Shown here in pieces: positions 12,036 through 23,889 of a stretch of 64,000 nt of DNA. Numbering within the stretch: the first letter of the stretch is position 1; each line of letters begins with the position of its first letter. Source of the stretch: Epiperipatus broadwayi (taxonomy: Eukaryota; Onychophora; Udeonychophora; Euonychophora; Peripatidae); contig JAQFVV010000206.1 in the NCBI GenBank assembly GCA_028023455.1, positions 1,969,361-2,033,360 of the forward strand, read 5' to 3'. The notes under the pieces were generated by a model that was not told the origin of the DNA, searched no databases, and worked only from the letters and a program-made list of their open reading frames with translations. The position numbers were made by a program, and so were the translations under genes.

Positions 12036-13640
12036 AATCAATAAAGCAAGTCATATATAATGTGACTTTGCTTTTAAAAAACTTGTATTTACAAATATGT
12101 AATATAGGGAGTGTACCAATAGCTCAAACGAGCTCTTATTTAATAAATGTGATAAGAGAAAATATTTAAAATTTCTATCTAGAATATCCTTATCCCTTCA
12201 GACCAATTGGTTTCGAGCTTATGGCTTACCTCAGTGAGGATCTAGAACATTCAGACACTAGATTTAATAATATCAACTCAAAACCTAGCACTTATTTAGT
12301 ATGTAATTATTGAGAAGAAAATCTGAAATTTTTTAGACATAAAAATGTCTTTAAATATAGTTATCTAACTCAAATAGCTATATTGGACTGAACCAAATTC
12401 ATATCTACCATATATTAATAGCCTTAGCATCACCAAAGCATTAAAGGTAAAATTATAATAATCAATAAAGTCATATATAACATGACATTGCTTTTAAAAA
12501 GATTGTATTTACAAATATATAATATAGGGAGCATATCAATAGCTCAAACAAGCTCTTATTTAATAAGTGCAGTAAGAGGAAACATTTTAAATCTCTATCT
12601 AGAATATTCTTATTCCGAGACCAATTGGTTTGAGCTTATGGCTTACCTCAGTGAGGAGTTAGAACATTAAAACAGGCATAACTCTCTATACATATTGCGA
12701 ATCATTGCAAGCCAGGCTAATCAATGGATACCAGAAGACAAGGCATCCATTAATTACACTGGCCTGCACTGAGCAGCAATACGTATAGAGAGTTTTGTCT
12801 GTTTTAATAACAGTTATAAGCAAGCATAAGAAATGGTGATCATGTTAGGTTTATTAGCTTAAAACCAATCCTGCCTAATAAGAAATGGCGATCATGTGAG
12901 CTAGAACATTCGGACATTAGATCTAAAATATCAACTCAAAAACCAGCACTTATTTAATACATAACTATTGAGAAAAAAATCTGAAATTTTCAGATAGCTG
13001 GATTTAAAACATTTTTCTGTCTGAAAATTTTAGATTTTCTTCTCAATAGTTAGATATTAAATAAGTGCTTGTTTTTGAGTTGATATTTTAGATCTATCTT
13101 CTCACTGAGGTGAGCCATAAGCTTGAAGCCAATTGGTCTAGGGATAAGAATATTCTAGATAAAGATTTTAAATATTTTCTCTTACTGCACTTATTAAATA
13201 AAAGATTGTTTGAGCTATGGGTATGCTCCCTATATTACATATTTGTAAATACAAGCTTTTTAAAAGCAATGTCACATTATATATGACTTACTTTATTATT
13301 ATAATTCTATCTTTAATGTTTGGCGATGCTAAGGCTATTAATATATGGTAGATCTTAATTTGGTGCAGTACCATATAACTATTTGAGTTAGATAGCTGGA
13401 TCTAAAGACATTTTTTATGTCTGAAATTTTCAGATTTTCTTTTCAATAGTTACATATTAAATACGTGCTATATTTTGAGTTGATATTTTAGATCTAGTAT
13501 TTGAATGTTTTAGCTCCTCAGTGAGGTGAGCCATAAGCTTAAAAGCAATTGGTCTGGGGATAAGAATATTCTAAACAGAGATTTTAAATATTTTCTCTTA
13601 CCTCACTTATTAAATAAGAGCTTTTTTGAGCTATTGATAC
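12036..13640. repeat. Head-to-head array of A-type hammerhead repeats
   Basis: Two forward units (about 12036-12455 and 12456-12998, the second interrupted by an insertion) meet two reverse units (about 13000-13320 and 13321-13640) near 12999. Units share ACTTGTATTTACAAAT, AATAGCTCAAAC, CCTTAGCA and a hammerhead-like segment. On the transcribed sense of each unit this segment reads CUGAGGUGA or CUGAGGUAA, then AGC/GCU stem, then CGAAACCAAUUGGUC. Compared with the hammerhead core this is a two-base insertion between CUGA and GA. Copies sit near 12201-12243 and 12616-12658 (minus) and 13105-13150 and 13515-13555 (plus). Confidence 0.7.
12669..12901. mobile_element. Truncated inverted-dimer family B insertion
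   Basis: A 233-bp piece of family B interrupts an A-type unit. It is flanked by the 9-bp direct repeat TAGAACATT at 12660-12668 and 12902-12910, and the A unit resumes after it. The insert starts AAAACAGGCATAACTC, reaches a centre near 12740, and returns as the reverse complement, followed by a tail ending GATCATGTGAG. It lacks the hammerhead segment. The duplication shows that family B moves by integration into staggered cuts. Confidence 0.75.
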
Positions 13641-13642
13641 AT

Positions 13643-13643
13643 T

Positions 13644-13681
<38 letters not shown>

Positions 13682-13692
13682 AACCTTAAATT

Positions 13693-13727
<35 letters not shown>
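13643..13727. repeat. Two (TA)n microsatellite runs
   Basis: Runs of alternating TA at about 13647-13679 and 13696-13727, each preceded by ATTCCTTATA and followed by TCTAACCTT. The whole was therefore duplicated as a unit of about 50 bp. Open frames across it encode Ile-Tyr runs and are artefacts. Confidence 0.9.
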
Positions 13728-13728
<1 letters not shown>

Positions 13729-16700
13729 TAACCTTCTTAAATTATTAGTAACTATAATATATAGTTTAGTCAAGCTAAGTACATCAATTGCCTCTATAGT
13801 TGGGCATCCCATTTCTAACCTACAAAAAAATAAATATTCGGTGACATGTAAACTCACCAATGTGCATACTCAGCCTAGCTCAGTGGTCCGTTAGTTATAA
13901 AACAATTTAGCTACAGAGATATGCAATTAAAACAAAAAAATTAAAATCATAAAATAAATTATCATCATCTTGGGAAGAAAGAAGAGAAATGCACTCATTC
14001 CCTAATTAATAAATTAGAATAAAATAACATCCTCTCTTTATCAAAAACACATTCTCTGAGCTATAAGAATTTGCACTTTTCAACAATGATGATAACTTCT
14101 CATATTCTTGTTAATGTTTCTAAAAAAAAAAAATCCATTATGTAAATTATTTGCCAATATGATCTGGAAATACTTTTCTTATAGCACAATTGAAAATTAA
14201 ATTCTTTTATGCCACACCATAATTGTAATATCAATAATAATAGATCATGTCTCCAGTAAAGAATAATGATAATAACAATAATAATCTCAGGGTTTTTTTG
14301 TTTAATTTAGGAAAATACTATACAGTACTGTGCTGTCACATATGACTGGTATTCTGGTAAGCTATAGGAAACATTCACTTTACTTCAAAGTAATGCATCC
14401 TCGATTATAATTTAAAGGGATGATAAATATGATCAACAATGACATAAATAATTACATAAAATTTTGAATAATACAGCCTTTTTATCCAGAATCTCATCCA
14501 GAATAATAGAAAGACAAGGGTGCTTTTTGTGTCCTTCCATCATCCATGACAACTCAATAAATTAACAACAACTAATTAATTCAACAATTTAACTAAATGT
14601 AACTGGAAGAATGTGCAGTCAGGGTTAATAACTTGGAAATAAATTCATTTTTACAATCACGTAATGTTTAGTCTGAAGTTTGCAATTCCTTAAATAATTC
14701 TCATTAAAATAAAATGAAATGAAATATTCAAATCTGCGTAAAGTTTGTCTATCTGGTATATTAAGCTTTTGAGAGTTTGAAATGATTTCGGACTCAAGAA
14801 AATATTTTGCAAATATTGTGCAAACACACTTATATTTAGCATACAAAAAAAATAAATTCACAATGAATATTGAAAAGACTACAATTTATTACCAACATAG
14901 AACTGAACAATATACAAATTTATTAAATAATATCACATTGATGCGAAACATAAATCACCATTAATCTATCTACTATTTGGGTACAAATTAAAATTATAAA
15001 TTAATGCATGTTGAAGGTCACGCTATTTATTGCACTGGATTAACTTGCTGAAACATGAATCTGATTTACCAACACTAGTTATTGACTAACTATTTTTGTT
15101 TTATTTATTTATTAATATTATGATATGAAGTACGCAAAATAATTACATATGATTTGTGTACTTTAATAAAATGGGTTCAATACAATCATTTTTAAAATAT
15201 TAACTCTATTACTAATAAAGTTAACTAAGTTGTGGTTTATAATTCAATAACTTATTACTAGTTATGGGTCATTGATCAGAAGCCCCACTTACCATTTCAT
15301 GCTTAACCCAATATTTATCTACATTATGATAAATATTTTAATTATAAATGTTTTAATGCACGTTAAGAATATTTCTTAACTATTAATTAATGTTAAATAT
15401 TGTGTTCGAAGATTCCCTCAATGGCGTTTTAAATACATAATTTTAAATTAACTTTCTCCATTGGTTTGCTTGTGAACTACCAGCAAGGCTCAGTAGCACA
15501 ATACAGATATTGATTTCAATTACTAAGGCACTACTGATACTAAAGTACACCTTGAGGAACTAACACATCAAATCTAATATTTACCCTTGCCATAACTTTT
15601 AAAAGAGCACAATAATCAACACCTTCTATGGTGGAACTATCTTTAATTTCACATGAGGAATGCAGAATTACAACTAATGTCTGCAGAGTAAAATACTACA
15701 CTGAAGTATTTGGTGGTTTCTTGCCTACAGGCATAAAACGTATAGGTGTGAAATCTATATTCCACCACCTAAAGACACAAGCACGCACCAAGTATAATCC
15801 TCTTTTGGGATTTAAAATACCTTAAGTGTACTAAATATTATGTCAACTATGGATTGTTCTATTCATGAGAATCGATCATATGGACTACCAAACATACCAT
15901 CACTTTATATCAAAAACTATTCTTCTCATGGAAAAATAAAGCATTTTGGGGAGCTCATTTTCATCCCACAAAATAAAATACATTATGAGTATTAAAATAT
16001 GCTGAGATTAAGCATATACCAACTCTACACTTAGGCAAGATAGTAAAACACACTAATAAGAATAAACCTATCTTAAATGTATACTTCAATCAATATCTGA
16101 AACCAATGGACATGACAGCAGCAAAGTATAATAAATTTAATTCTAATGAAGGAATATTCAAAAGCAATAGGTAGTATACCAGCTTAAACTAAATAAAGTG
16201 GATGTGTTATTAAGGAATAGCTGTTACTAAATTAATTAATATAATATAAATTCTGTTCAAACTTTAAACAAGAATTATCCTTATAGCATTTTTTTTTCTT
16301 TTTAGAGTTACTTCTGATAAATTTAAATATTTATTTTACCCATTAAATAAATATAAAACATTTTTCTTTTAAGTACCTAACATGCAAAATTCATATCTTC
16401 AGTGGCATGTAATAAATCAGATATATTTCATAGATTTTACTGCATATTAAATACAAACTTAACCCAAAATAATTATAGTAAGACATACCTTTGTCATTAC
16501 AAGATCCTTAAATGTTACATGACAGATATAAACCTTAACCTACATTGATATTAAAAAACAAAATAAAATTTTACAAATTAGTTTTTCTTTAAAAAAAACA
16601 CTAAATAAGCAAATGCATATTATCTCATTAGTCGAACTATTTTTCTGTGAGATGTTTGTCCAGGTGAAGAGTTTTCATCCAGTCACATTTTACAAAGCAT

Positions 16701-18296
16701 TGAAAGTAATAAACGCATTTTTTTTCTTCCTTTAATGAAGAGTTTTCTTTTATTTAGCAATTCTAATAATAATCATGTAAAGAAAATTATAGTAGAACCA
16801 AAGATTAATTCTCAATTGAATTATAATAATAAAATTTGGATCCAAGAAAAAAATAAACGAATATTATAACATAGATGATAACACACATTATTTATTGACT
16901 GCATATATAATTAGCTAGCTTATTTATTGAGGAAAATGTGCACTTTTTCCTATAGATTAGTATGATAATAACTGCAGTTGACTTATATAATGGATGAAAT
17001 TATAAGAATTCCACCTTGCGTATAGTATAATATATAATTTTATTTTATTCTTAAGTCACTAAAGATATTCAGTTCTCATTCATAATCTTAGAATTTTATT
17101 TTCCAATAGTAATTTTTCCCTTAAAGAATGCACGTATATAATTTTACATTTTATTTTAAGAGAGTTTTTCTATCCCTTTTAAAAAAAACCATATGCAGAT
17201 ATATTATTTATTATGATTATTATTTTTCCTAGACAGTTAGTAGTGAATTAAATATATTTCAATGTATAAGATGGCATTATTTAGAAATGTAGACAATATA
17301 CTCAAAAGAAGTGCTAAAATGTTTCTAGTTCTTTCTTTTCTTTTTAATATTCCTTTTACTTAATTTTCTCCTACACCAAGAAAATATCAATGAAGAATAA
17401 TAAGTCATTAAATAATTATTTCCCACTTGGAAAATATTTGTTTTCCTTAATTTAGATAAAATAATAAATTGCTTAATATTTTTAGCTAATTTCTTCATTT
17501 TTCTTGGTTTTGTTTAAAAAATCCACTTTTAAGATGCGACAATTACTTAATGTAGAAAGTTTTGAAATAGAAAGATGGCATAGAAATTCAAGATATCTTA
17601 CCAAAAGGTTCAGCAATGCATTTTCAATAGATCTTTCCTTAGATTATACATTTATTTCTGCAAAATTTTTAAAAAATTGTTACCAAATTTCAGCACTGTT
17701 ATCCCTTTGAAATACAGAAAGCAGACTATTATAAAAATGATTGGAATAGGAAAAACAATAATCATTTGATTATAACTTAAACAAAAGGAAAAAAACTTAT
17801 TACAATCATATAGTTTTCAGTATTATTTAAAATGTATTACAAAGTAGTTTAATGATGAAAACAATAAGTACATTCAAACCAACAATAATCATCTGGGATT
17901 TTAATTACACATAAATTATTTTCTTCAAAAATGAATTTACCAGAAGTTACTTTTCCTTAGAATAAGATGATCTTAAAGTTATTTAATTGACATTTATGTT
18001 TTTCTTTTCTTCTCTACCCATCTAAAAACTAACTACAGTTTATTGTATTTCTTTTACATTATATTAATTTGCTCTAATAAACAATATCTTAATTAAATTA
18101 TTCATGTTCTTTTAAAACATGATATTGCATTAGGGAATATATTATTTATTCACACAAACTATGTCTAGGTGAATGAATAGCACACTTTACTAACCAATTA
18201 TTACTAATTTTATTTTAGCTTTTTTTTTTTAAGTAATAGCATTGATTTCCTGCAGAAATAATGCTAAATAAATCCAAGTGCCAAAAGCACTGGGTT

Positions 18297-18300
<4 letters not shown>
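13728..18300. other. AT-rich DNA, no defensible gene
   Basis: Short open frames occur (14625-14861 minus; 15628-15825 plus; 17504-17710 plus) without start context, domain or codon signal. A patch near 15440-15830 is less AT-rich and may be an old element remnant; see rejected items. Confidence 0.4.

Positions 18301-18370
<70 letters not shown>
18301..18370. repeat. (TA)n microsatellite, about 70 bp
   Basis: Uninterrupted alternating TA. The apparent open frames on both strands across it (18264-18581 minus and 18278-18460 plus) encode Tyr-Ile repeats and are not genes. Confidence 0.97.
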
Positions 18371-18371
<1 letters not shown>

Positions 18372-19848
18372 CAATGGAATCACATACAAAGGCAAATAAA
18401 ATATGTAAGAATTCCATTGAGAAATATGATTACCAATGGATGACCATGCACATATTGTAGTGACTATGCATTTTTTTATCCTAATTTGATAACAGTCATG
18501 GATAATGTTCAGATTGGAGTTTACTTTAAGTAGAACCTTTATGAAGATCCAGCCATATTTTCTGATCATCATTCTCTCCACATTTACACTATTATTCTAA
18601 TGTAATATAAAATAGTATATTAATTAGGATGAGAAATTTTATGAGAAACAAAATTGTTAACTGTACCAATAAACTAATATAATACAACAGAATAAAAACA
18701 ATACAACTGTTTTATATTTACATATTTGCATGATTAAGATAATGAAAGATGACATATACATGACAAAAAATATTTTAAATTATTACTTATTCAATAAACA
18801 TTATTGTAAAAGTCTTACCAAATTTACCTTATACTTTTACTTTCGGTTGAGCTCAACTGTTTCTTTAAGTAGCAATGTCAATTTAAAATTGAGATTTTTG
18901 GCCATATTGAAAGTATTATTGTAGTTTCATGTTGAAATTTTATAAGTTATTTAACTTGAATATTTTTCCATAAATAAGTTTCTTTTTTGATCATTGTACC
19001 TATAATTTAATGAATCAAATATGATGAATATGCATAAATTTCTTTTTGGGTAATTTCTTCTCATAACATTCAATTAACTGGTAAATTTCTTTATATTAAA
19101 TTATCAAGTTGTATTATAGCATCCACAATAAGATCCAATATAGGTAGATATACTGAGGTATTATTCAGTATTAAGGCATTATTACTACTCAGTGAAGACA
19201 GTTATGCTTCTGAAAAGGTGAGCTTGGGTACTCTAATTAAAGTTTTATCCCATCATTGCAAAAATATATAAATATATTAGAATCCAAATCATTTTCCTAG
19301 CTTTAATTTATAAGCAACATTAAAAAAACCTTAACTGACCTCTTTCTATTTTTGAAAGCAGACAATAATATGAGGTTTTCCCCTCATTATCTGGCAACTT
19401 TCCAAATTTCCTTAGCAATTTAATATTTTGAAAATAATTAACTTTACTATAGAAATATTATCTTAAAATACCTAAATTTTTTTATTTCTTACAAATTGTT
19501 ATGTTTTTCAACTTGTTAATGCATTAATGATTTGATTTTAAATAAATAAATAACTTTTACAGTTGTAAAATATATATTTTTTTGTATTCTTGTAAACTAG
19601 AATGGAGGCTACAATATGTGACATTATTTGAAATCATCAATTAGTAGTTGTATCAATATATCAGTCAGCTGACCCTCGCACCAATTGGATAGTGAATATT
19701 TTTATTTTAATGAAACATTGTAGAGGCATTGCAAGCACATAGCAAGATTAGTGGCTCAACCAATAAAAAGCAAAACAAAAAAATTATTTAAACTCTTAAT
19801 CTTGTTAAATGCCAATGCTTACATTCCCTCTATAATAGTTTTTATAAT
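18371..19848. other. AT-rich DNA without recognisable features
   Basis: No repeat, RNA gene or open frame with recognisable content. Confidence 0.4.
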
Positions 19849-19860
19849 AACCTTCATTAT

Positions 19861-20368
19861 AAAACAGGCAAAACTCACCATACATATTGCAACACACAGC
19901 AAGCTAGAGTAATCAATGGATGCCAGAAGGCTTCTGCATAAAATCCCCATCTAGTGCCTACTCATCCAATATCCCCAGACTAGTTTCTAGCTTGTGGCCT
20001 TCGTCCCATATGACTATATAAGCTAATTGCCTTGGATTGAAAACATTAAGGTGTTTTCAATTTAAGTCTCATAGTTTTGTAGTTAAATGGAGATAAAAGG
20101 TGGCTGCTGGAGGGTTGCATTAGATCCTAACATCTAAGTACAGTGCTCTCAGATCCAAGGTTCCTCACTGATGAAGACCACAAGCCAGAACCTGGTCTGG
20201 GGATATTGGATGAGTAGGCACTAGGTGGGGATTTTATGCACAAGCCTTCTGGAATCCATTGATTACTCTAGCTTGCTGTGTGTGGCAATATGTATAGTGA
20301 GTTTTGCCTATTTTAAAAGTTATACACAAGCATAAGAAGTGATAGTCATGTGATGTTTATTGACTTAA
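19861..20368. mobile_element. 508-bp inverted-dimer family B insertion
   Basis: The insert is bounded by a 12-bp direct repeat, AACCTTCATTAT, at 19849-19860 and 20369-20380. It begins AAAACAGGCAAAACTC, runs through a partial unit in one orientation, switches near 20010-20040, and returns in the opposite orientation to GTTTTGCCTATTTT near 20315. A 50-bp tail ends TGTTTATTGACTTAA. The left half has a hammerhead segment missing its first box; the right half has the CUGAUGA box intact. A long variable-length target duplication and a head-to-head dimer fit Penelope-type or other target-primed insertion. Inference only: no coding sequence is present. Confidence 0.8.
20161..20208 (+). ncRNA. Hammerhead-like motif in the palindromic family B insertion
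   Basis: The plus strand has CUGAUGA, stem II GGC-type sequence (here GACC against GCC) around ACAA, then GAAC where GAAA is expected, and a GGUC cleavage site followed by UGGGGAUAUUGG. One change in the second box breaks the A15.1-U16.1 pair, so activity is unlikely. Confidence 0.4.
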
Positions 20369-20380
20369 AACCTTCATTAT

Positions 20381-22329
20381 ACAATTGTTGGAAGGCATAA
20401 AAATATCTATGCAATAGTACTTTGCTTACACCCAGATGAACCTGGATAATATCCATTTATATCTGTTATCTGTGGAAATCTTTATTTTACCATATATAGT
20501 GTAATATTGTGGACAATGGCTATCTCTGGCCATGCAAATATTATAAGTTTATGCATAAATAAAGTTAGTATGGGAAAATAGTATTGAATTTTATCATACT
20601 TCTTATAATAAGTTTTGATTTAAATATTTTTTTTACTAAATGATAACATAAGAATTCTCAAACATTATTTTTTTTAAAATAATAATGTAAATAATTTTAT
20701 ATATAGTTTAAATGTTTGTAAAAGAGAGAGAAAAGTATAAAATCAAATAAATAATTTCTTTTGTTCTCTCTCTTCAGTAATTATAATTAATTACCAGTTT
20801 AATTTTAGTTTTTGCAAAAGTACTGAGAATAAAAAAATTTGTCTCTTCAATAAGTAATGAAAAGTTTATTGAACAATTTTGATTTTAACTTTTTTACAAT
20901 GGGTAACTTATACTAGTTAAATCTGATACTAACAAATATTTCAGCAATTATAATCTAATTAATAGCATAAAAACATACAGCTTTTTTCAGAAAGAGGCTT
21001 CATTTCAATTGAATACTTTAATAAAACATGTAAAGAGTTATCAGAGAATCTGATAAAAGAATTAAAGAGACATAAAATATATTATATAGCAAAGTATTGC
21101 ATATTCTAACATTTACTGAATAATATTTTTATACAGAAACAAATAGATAAAATAGAAATTCATTTAACATTAAAATACTAGCTAAAAACAAATTTATATT
21201 AAAATTCTTTCATGATGATGGTTTCATTTATTAACAAATAGGCCTTTTCAAATAAAAGTCAACTAGAGACAAACATTATATATATATATGAAAAACAAAA
21301 AAGCAAGTTAAAACACCATCTGTTGATCATATATATATATATATACAAATAAAATATCTGTTAATTAAAAACTATTGTAATAACAAAAAAAAATAATAAA
21401 TATAATGGTAATTAACTATTACATACAGTCTTTCAATCCACAGAAGTACTTTTCATTAATTCCTTAACCCTCCACAACTGTCATTAAATTCAAAAACATA
21501 ATGGCAGCAAACATCATCAACTCAAATCCCATGTCTCCCAGATTTTAACATTAGCAGCTTGTCTATTAATTATATTAATTTTATTTCATTTATTAAAATT
21601 GCCTCCTTAATTTTTTTATTATGAGTTTCTATTTTCATGAAGAATCTTAACACTTTCAATATTAAACTTAAATTTATGTTTACGTGTCCTTCCCATGATC
21701 CAAGAAAACTGAAGCAGTCATTAAATCACTATTATTTTTACTTTTCACACACATGTATAGCAATTCATGCTATTTTAATCTTTTTTCAATACTGCACCTT
21801 AATTCACCTACATATGATAATATATATCCACAAAAAAATTGATAAACAATATTAGGTTTTCTGCTTGACAGGTGTGCCATTTTTAGAATTATTTACTAAA
21901 TTATTCCCATTATTTGTAACACAAAATAAAACATTAAATGGTAATGTTCAGTGCACTGCACTATGCCACTAGGCGATGCTGCAGTACCCATCAAGAACCA
22001 TACAAGTGATAAATATCTATCGAAGAATTTGCTCAAAAATAAGTAAAATACAAATTACAAAAACAGAAATCAGTGAAATACATAAAACACAACCCCCTCT
22101 AGCATGAAAAAGTCACTTTAAGCATACCAAACAGTACCCATTAACACATCCTTATTTCACTCGAGCATTTGAAATATATGTAATAGATATCCATTTTTTA
22201 TTATTAATCTTCAACTACTTTAAATCATTATAACTCTTTTTAAATTAACTTAAAGTATTGTTAATCTATTCAATCTTATAATCACCTTCAAGCAATTCCT
22301 TGGCAAATATCTCAATATTTTTTAATATA
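20381..22329. other. AT-rich DNA, simple-sequence patches
   Basis: Contains two short TA runs near 21278-21290 and 21331-21345. The open frame at 21637-21855 has no recognisable domain. No structured repeat found. Confidence 0.4.
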
Positions 22330-22960
22330 TCACACTGATAATGACATAATTTTTATTACAAAAAAAAGATCTAAAACTTCTATCTTACACATAATTAGTA
22401 CTTTTGATTTACACTTTGTATATCTTCTATTTTGTAATGCTTCAATTATTAATTTATAACTTAACATACTATTATCTTTTGTAATCATTAAATCCAAATA
22501 CTTAGTACTTTTGTCCTGTTCATTTTCAATAGTCCATTTCAAGCCATTCAAATTATTTAGCAAATTTATAGTATTGGTATTTTTACAAACAAAAACATCC
22601 ACATATCTTTTATAAATTTTAATACCTATAAAAGTATGCATATTTAAAATACTACTCTCATATGTAGACAAAACAAAATGGCGAATGTGCACAACAACGG
22701 ACGGATTCATAAGTCAAATTTTAGACATTTTATAATATTGACCTTCAAAAAAAAACAATGCATGTTCAATTATTTTATGGAATCCACTCTATCAAGAACC
22801 ATATATTTTTGTCACAATATCACTCTCATTAATCACTATATTTTTAATTCTCAAAAGATGAAGCAGTAGTATTTTCCCCAAATCCTAAAAACTCGTGTAA
22901 GAGTTTACCAATATATTTAGAAGTTTGATATATAAATGAGCCACCAAAATCAATCATAAT
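22330..22960 (-). pseudogene. RT fragment, inverted copy 1 (PLE-like)
   Basis: The longest open stretch, 22330-22710, reads as the palm part of an RT. A segment YESSILNMHTF precedes IYKRYVDVFV at about 22595-22625, where the catalytic box YxDD has become YVDV. Downstream comes WTIENEQ and a YLDLMITK segment, typical after motif C in Penelope-like and related RTs (their consensus has FLDL). Upstream frames towards 22960 are broken but match the plus-strand copy across the centre near 22970. The loss of the second catalytic Asp means no activity. PLE assignment is by eye; another non-LTR RT is possible. Confidence 0.55.
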
Positions 22961-22984
22961 TCACAAAGGATTAAGAAGGTGATT

Positions 22985-23560
22985 CTTTGCAAATTATGAA
23001 TGATTTTGGTGATTTATTTTCATATCAAACTTTTAAATATATTGGTAAATTGTTGCAAAAGTTTTTAGGATTTGGGGAAAATATTATTGCTTCATTTTTT
23101 TGATTTTGTGGATAAAATTAAAAATATAGTGATTAATGAGAGTGATGTTATTGTTTTATTGAATGTGACAGAAATGTATGGTTTTATTGATAGAGTGAAA
23201 CATTCATTAAAAAGTAAAGATGGTTGTAAATATGTGATAAAATTTGTTATTAATTCTTTAAAAATTTTTGATGATAACATTGTAGCTTCTTTTTTGAAGG
23301 TGGATATTAGAAAATGGCTAAAGATTGGTCTATGAGTCTGCCTGTTGTTGCACAAATTTTTCAATTTTTGTTTTGTCTACATATGAGAGTAGCATTTTGG
23401 ATATGTGTACTTTTATAAGTATTAATATTTACAAAAGGTATATAGATGATATTTTTGTACCAATACTATAAATTTTCTTGTAAAGGAGTTAAATAATTTG
23501 AATGGCTTGAAATGGACTATTGAAAATAAACAGGACAAAAGTATTAAGTAAGATGTGATA
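22985..23560 (+). pseudogene. RT fragment, inverted copy 2 (PLE-like)
   Basis: This is the mirror image of the minus-strand fragment at 22330-22960. The open stretch 23072-23335 contains SDVIVLLNVTEMYG, where RT motif A would have Asp and here has Asn. After a stop and frame change there is a KMAKDWSMSLPV segment (the SMG.P motif B region), then YESSILDM. IYKRYIDDIFVP follows near 23425-23460 and keeps the YxDD box. It ends with GLKWTIENKQD at about 23530. With motif A damaged and several frame breaks it cannot be functional. The pair forms a palindrome of about 1.2 kb. Confidence 0.55.
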
Positions 23561-23587
23561 TGTTGGACTATTTCCCTCATTTATGAG

Positions 23588-23879
23588 TGGATGTTGAATG
23601 TATAGAAAATTGTAAACTTTATTTAAACTTTCAAATACAAACGACTTGTTAGTAATAACACACAAATAGACAATACAGGTTAGTAATTACACAATGTTTC
23701 AAGTAGTATTATTCTCCACTCTTCTTCTTCAAGTATTGCTGGCCTATATGCACAGTGACAATATTCACTTAGAAGTTGAACTTCCACCTTTAGATTCTTG
23801 AATATTGAATTTAAAGCAAACACTCTACCAACTGAGCTATTCTGGCAAAGGCAACATATAGTAGAAATTTAATATATTT
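23588..23879 (-). mobile_element. tRNA-derived SINE-like insertion
   Basis: Flanked by the 9-bp direct repeat ATTTATGAG (23579-23587 and 23880-23888). On the minus strand a tRNA-like head starts GCCAGAATAG at 23846. It has a perfect pol III A box TAGCTCAGTTGG (within 23823-23839) and a degenerate B box AGTTCAACTT (23772-23782). A-to-B spacing is longer than in a tRNA, and no acceptor complement of GCCAGAA follows, so it is not a functional tRNA gene. The body runs to 23588 and has an AATAAAGTTTA-type word near its end. The 33 bases between the tRNA head and the upstream duplication are unusual for a SINE. Confidence 0.5.
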
Positions 23880-23889
23880 ATTTATGAGG

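Noticed and set aside
13526-13894. Open frames on both strands encoding Ile-Tyr runs
   Set aside because: They are translations of (TA)n microsatellites; composition alone keeps the frame open.
15440-15830. Possible Copia-type RT remnant on the minus strand (EGVDY followed by MARVNIR-like text) and a plus-strand frame at 15628-15825
   Set aside because: Only a dozen residues resemble Copia RT, several stops intervene, and no neighbouring integrase or RNase H motif could be read. Too weak to call.
18264-18581. Open frames across the 18.3-kb TA run
   Set aside because: Same cause: Tyr-Ile repeats from alternating TA, no other content.
23772-23846. A functional tRNA gene on the minus strand
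   Set aside because: The A box is good but the acceptor stem has no partner, the A-to-B spacing is too long and the anticodon stem does not pair. Treated as a SINE head.
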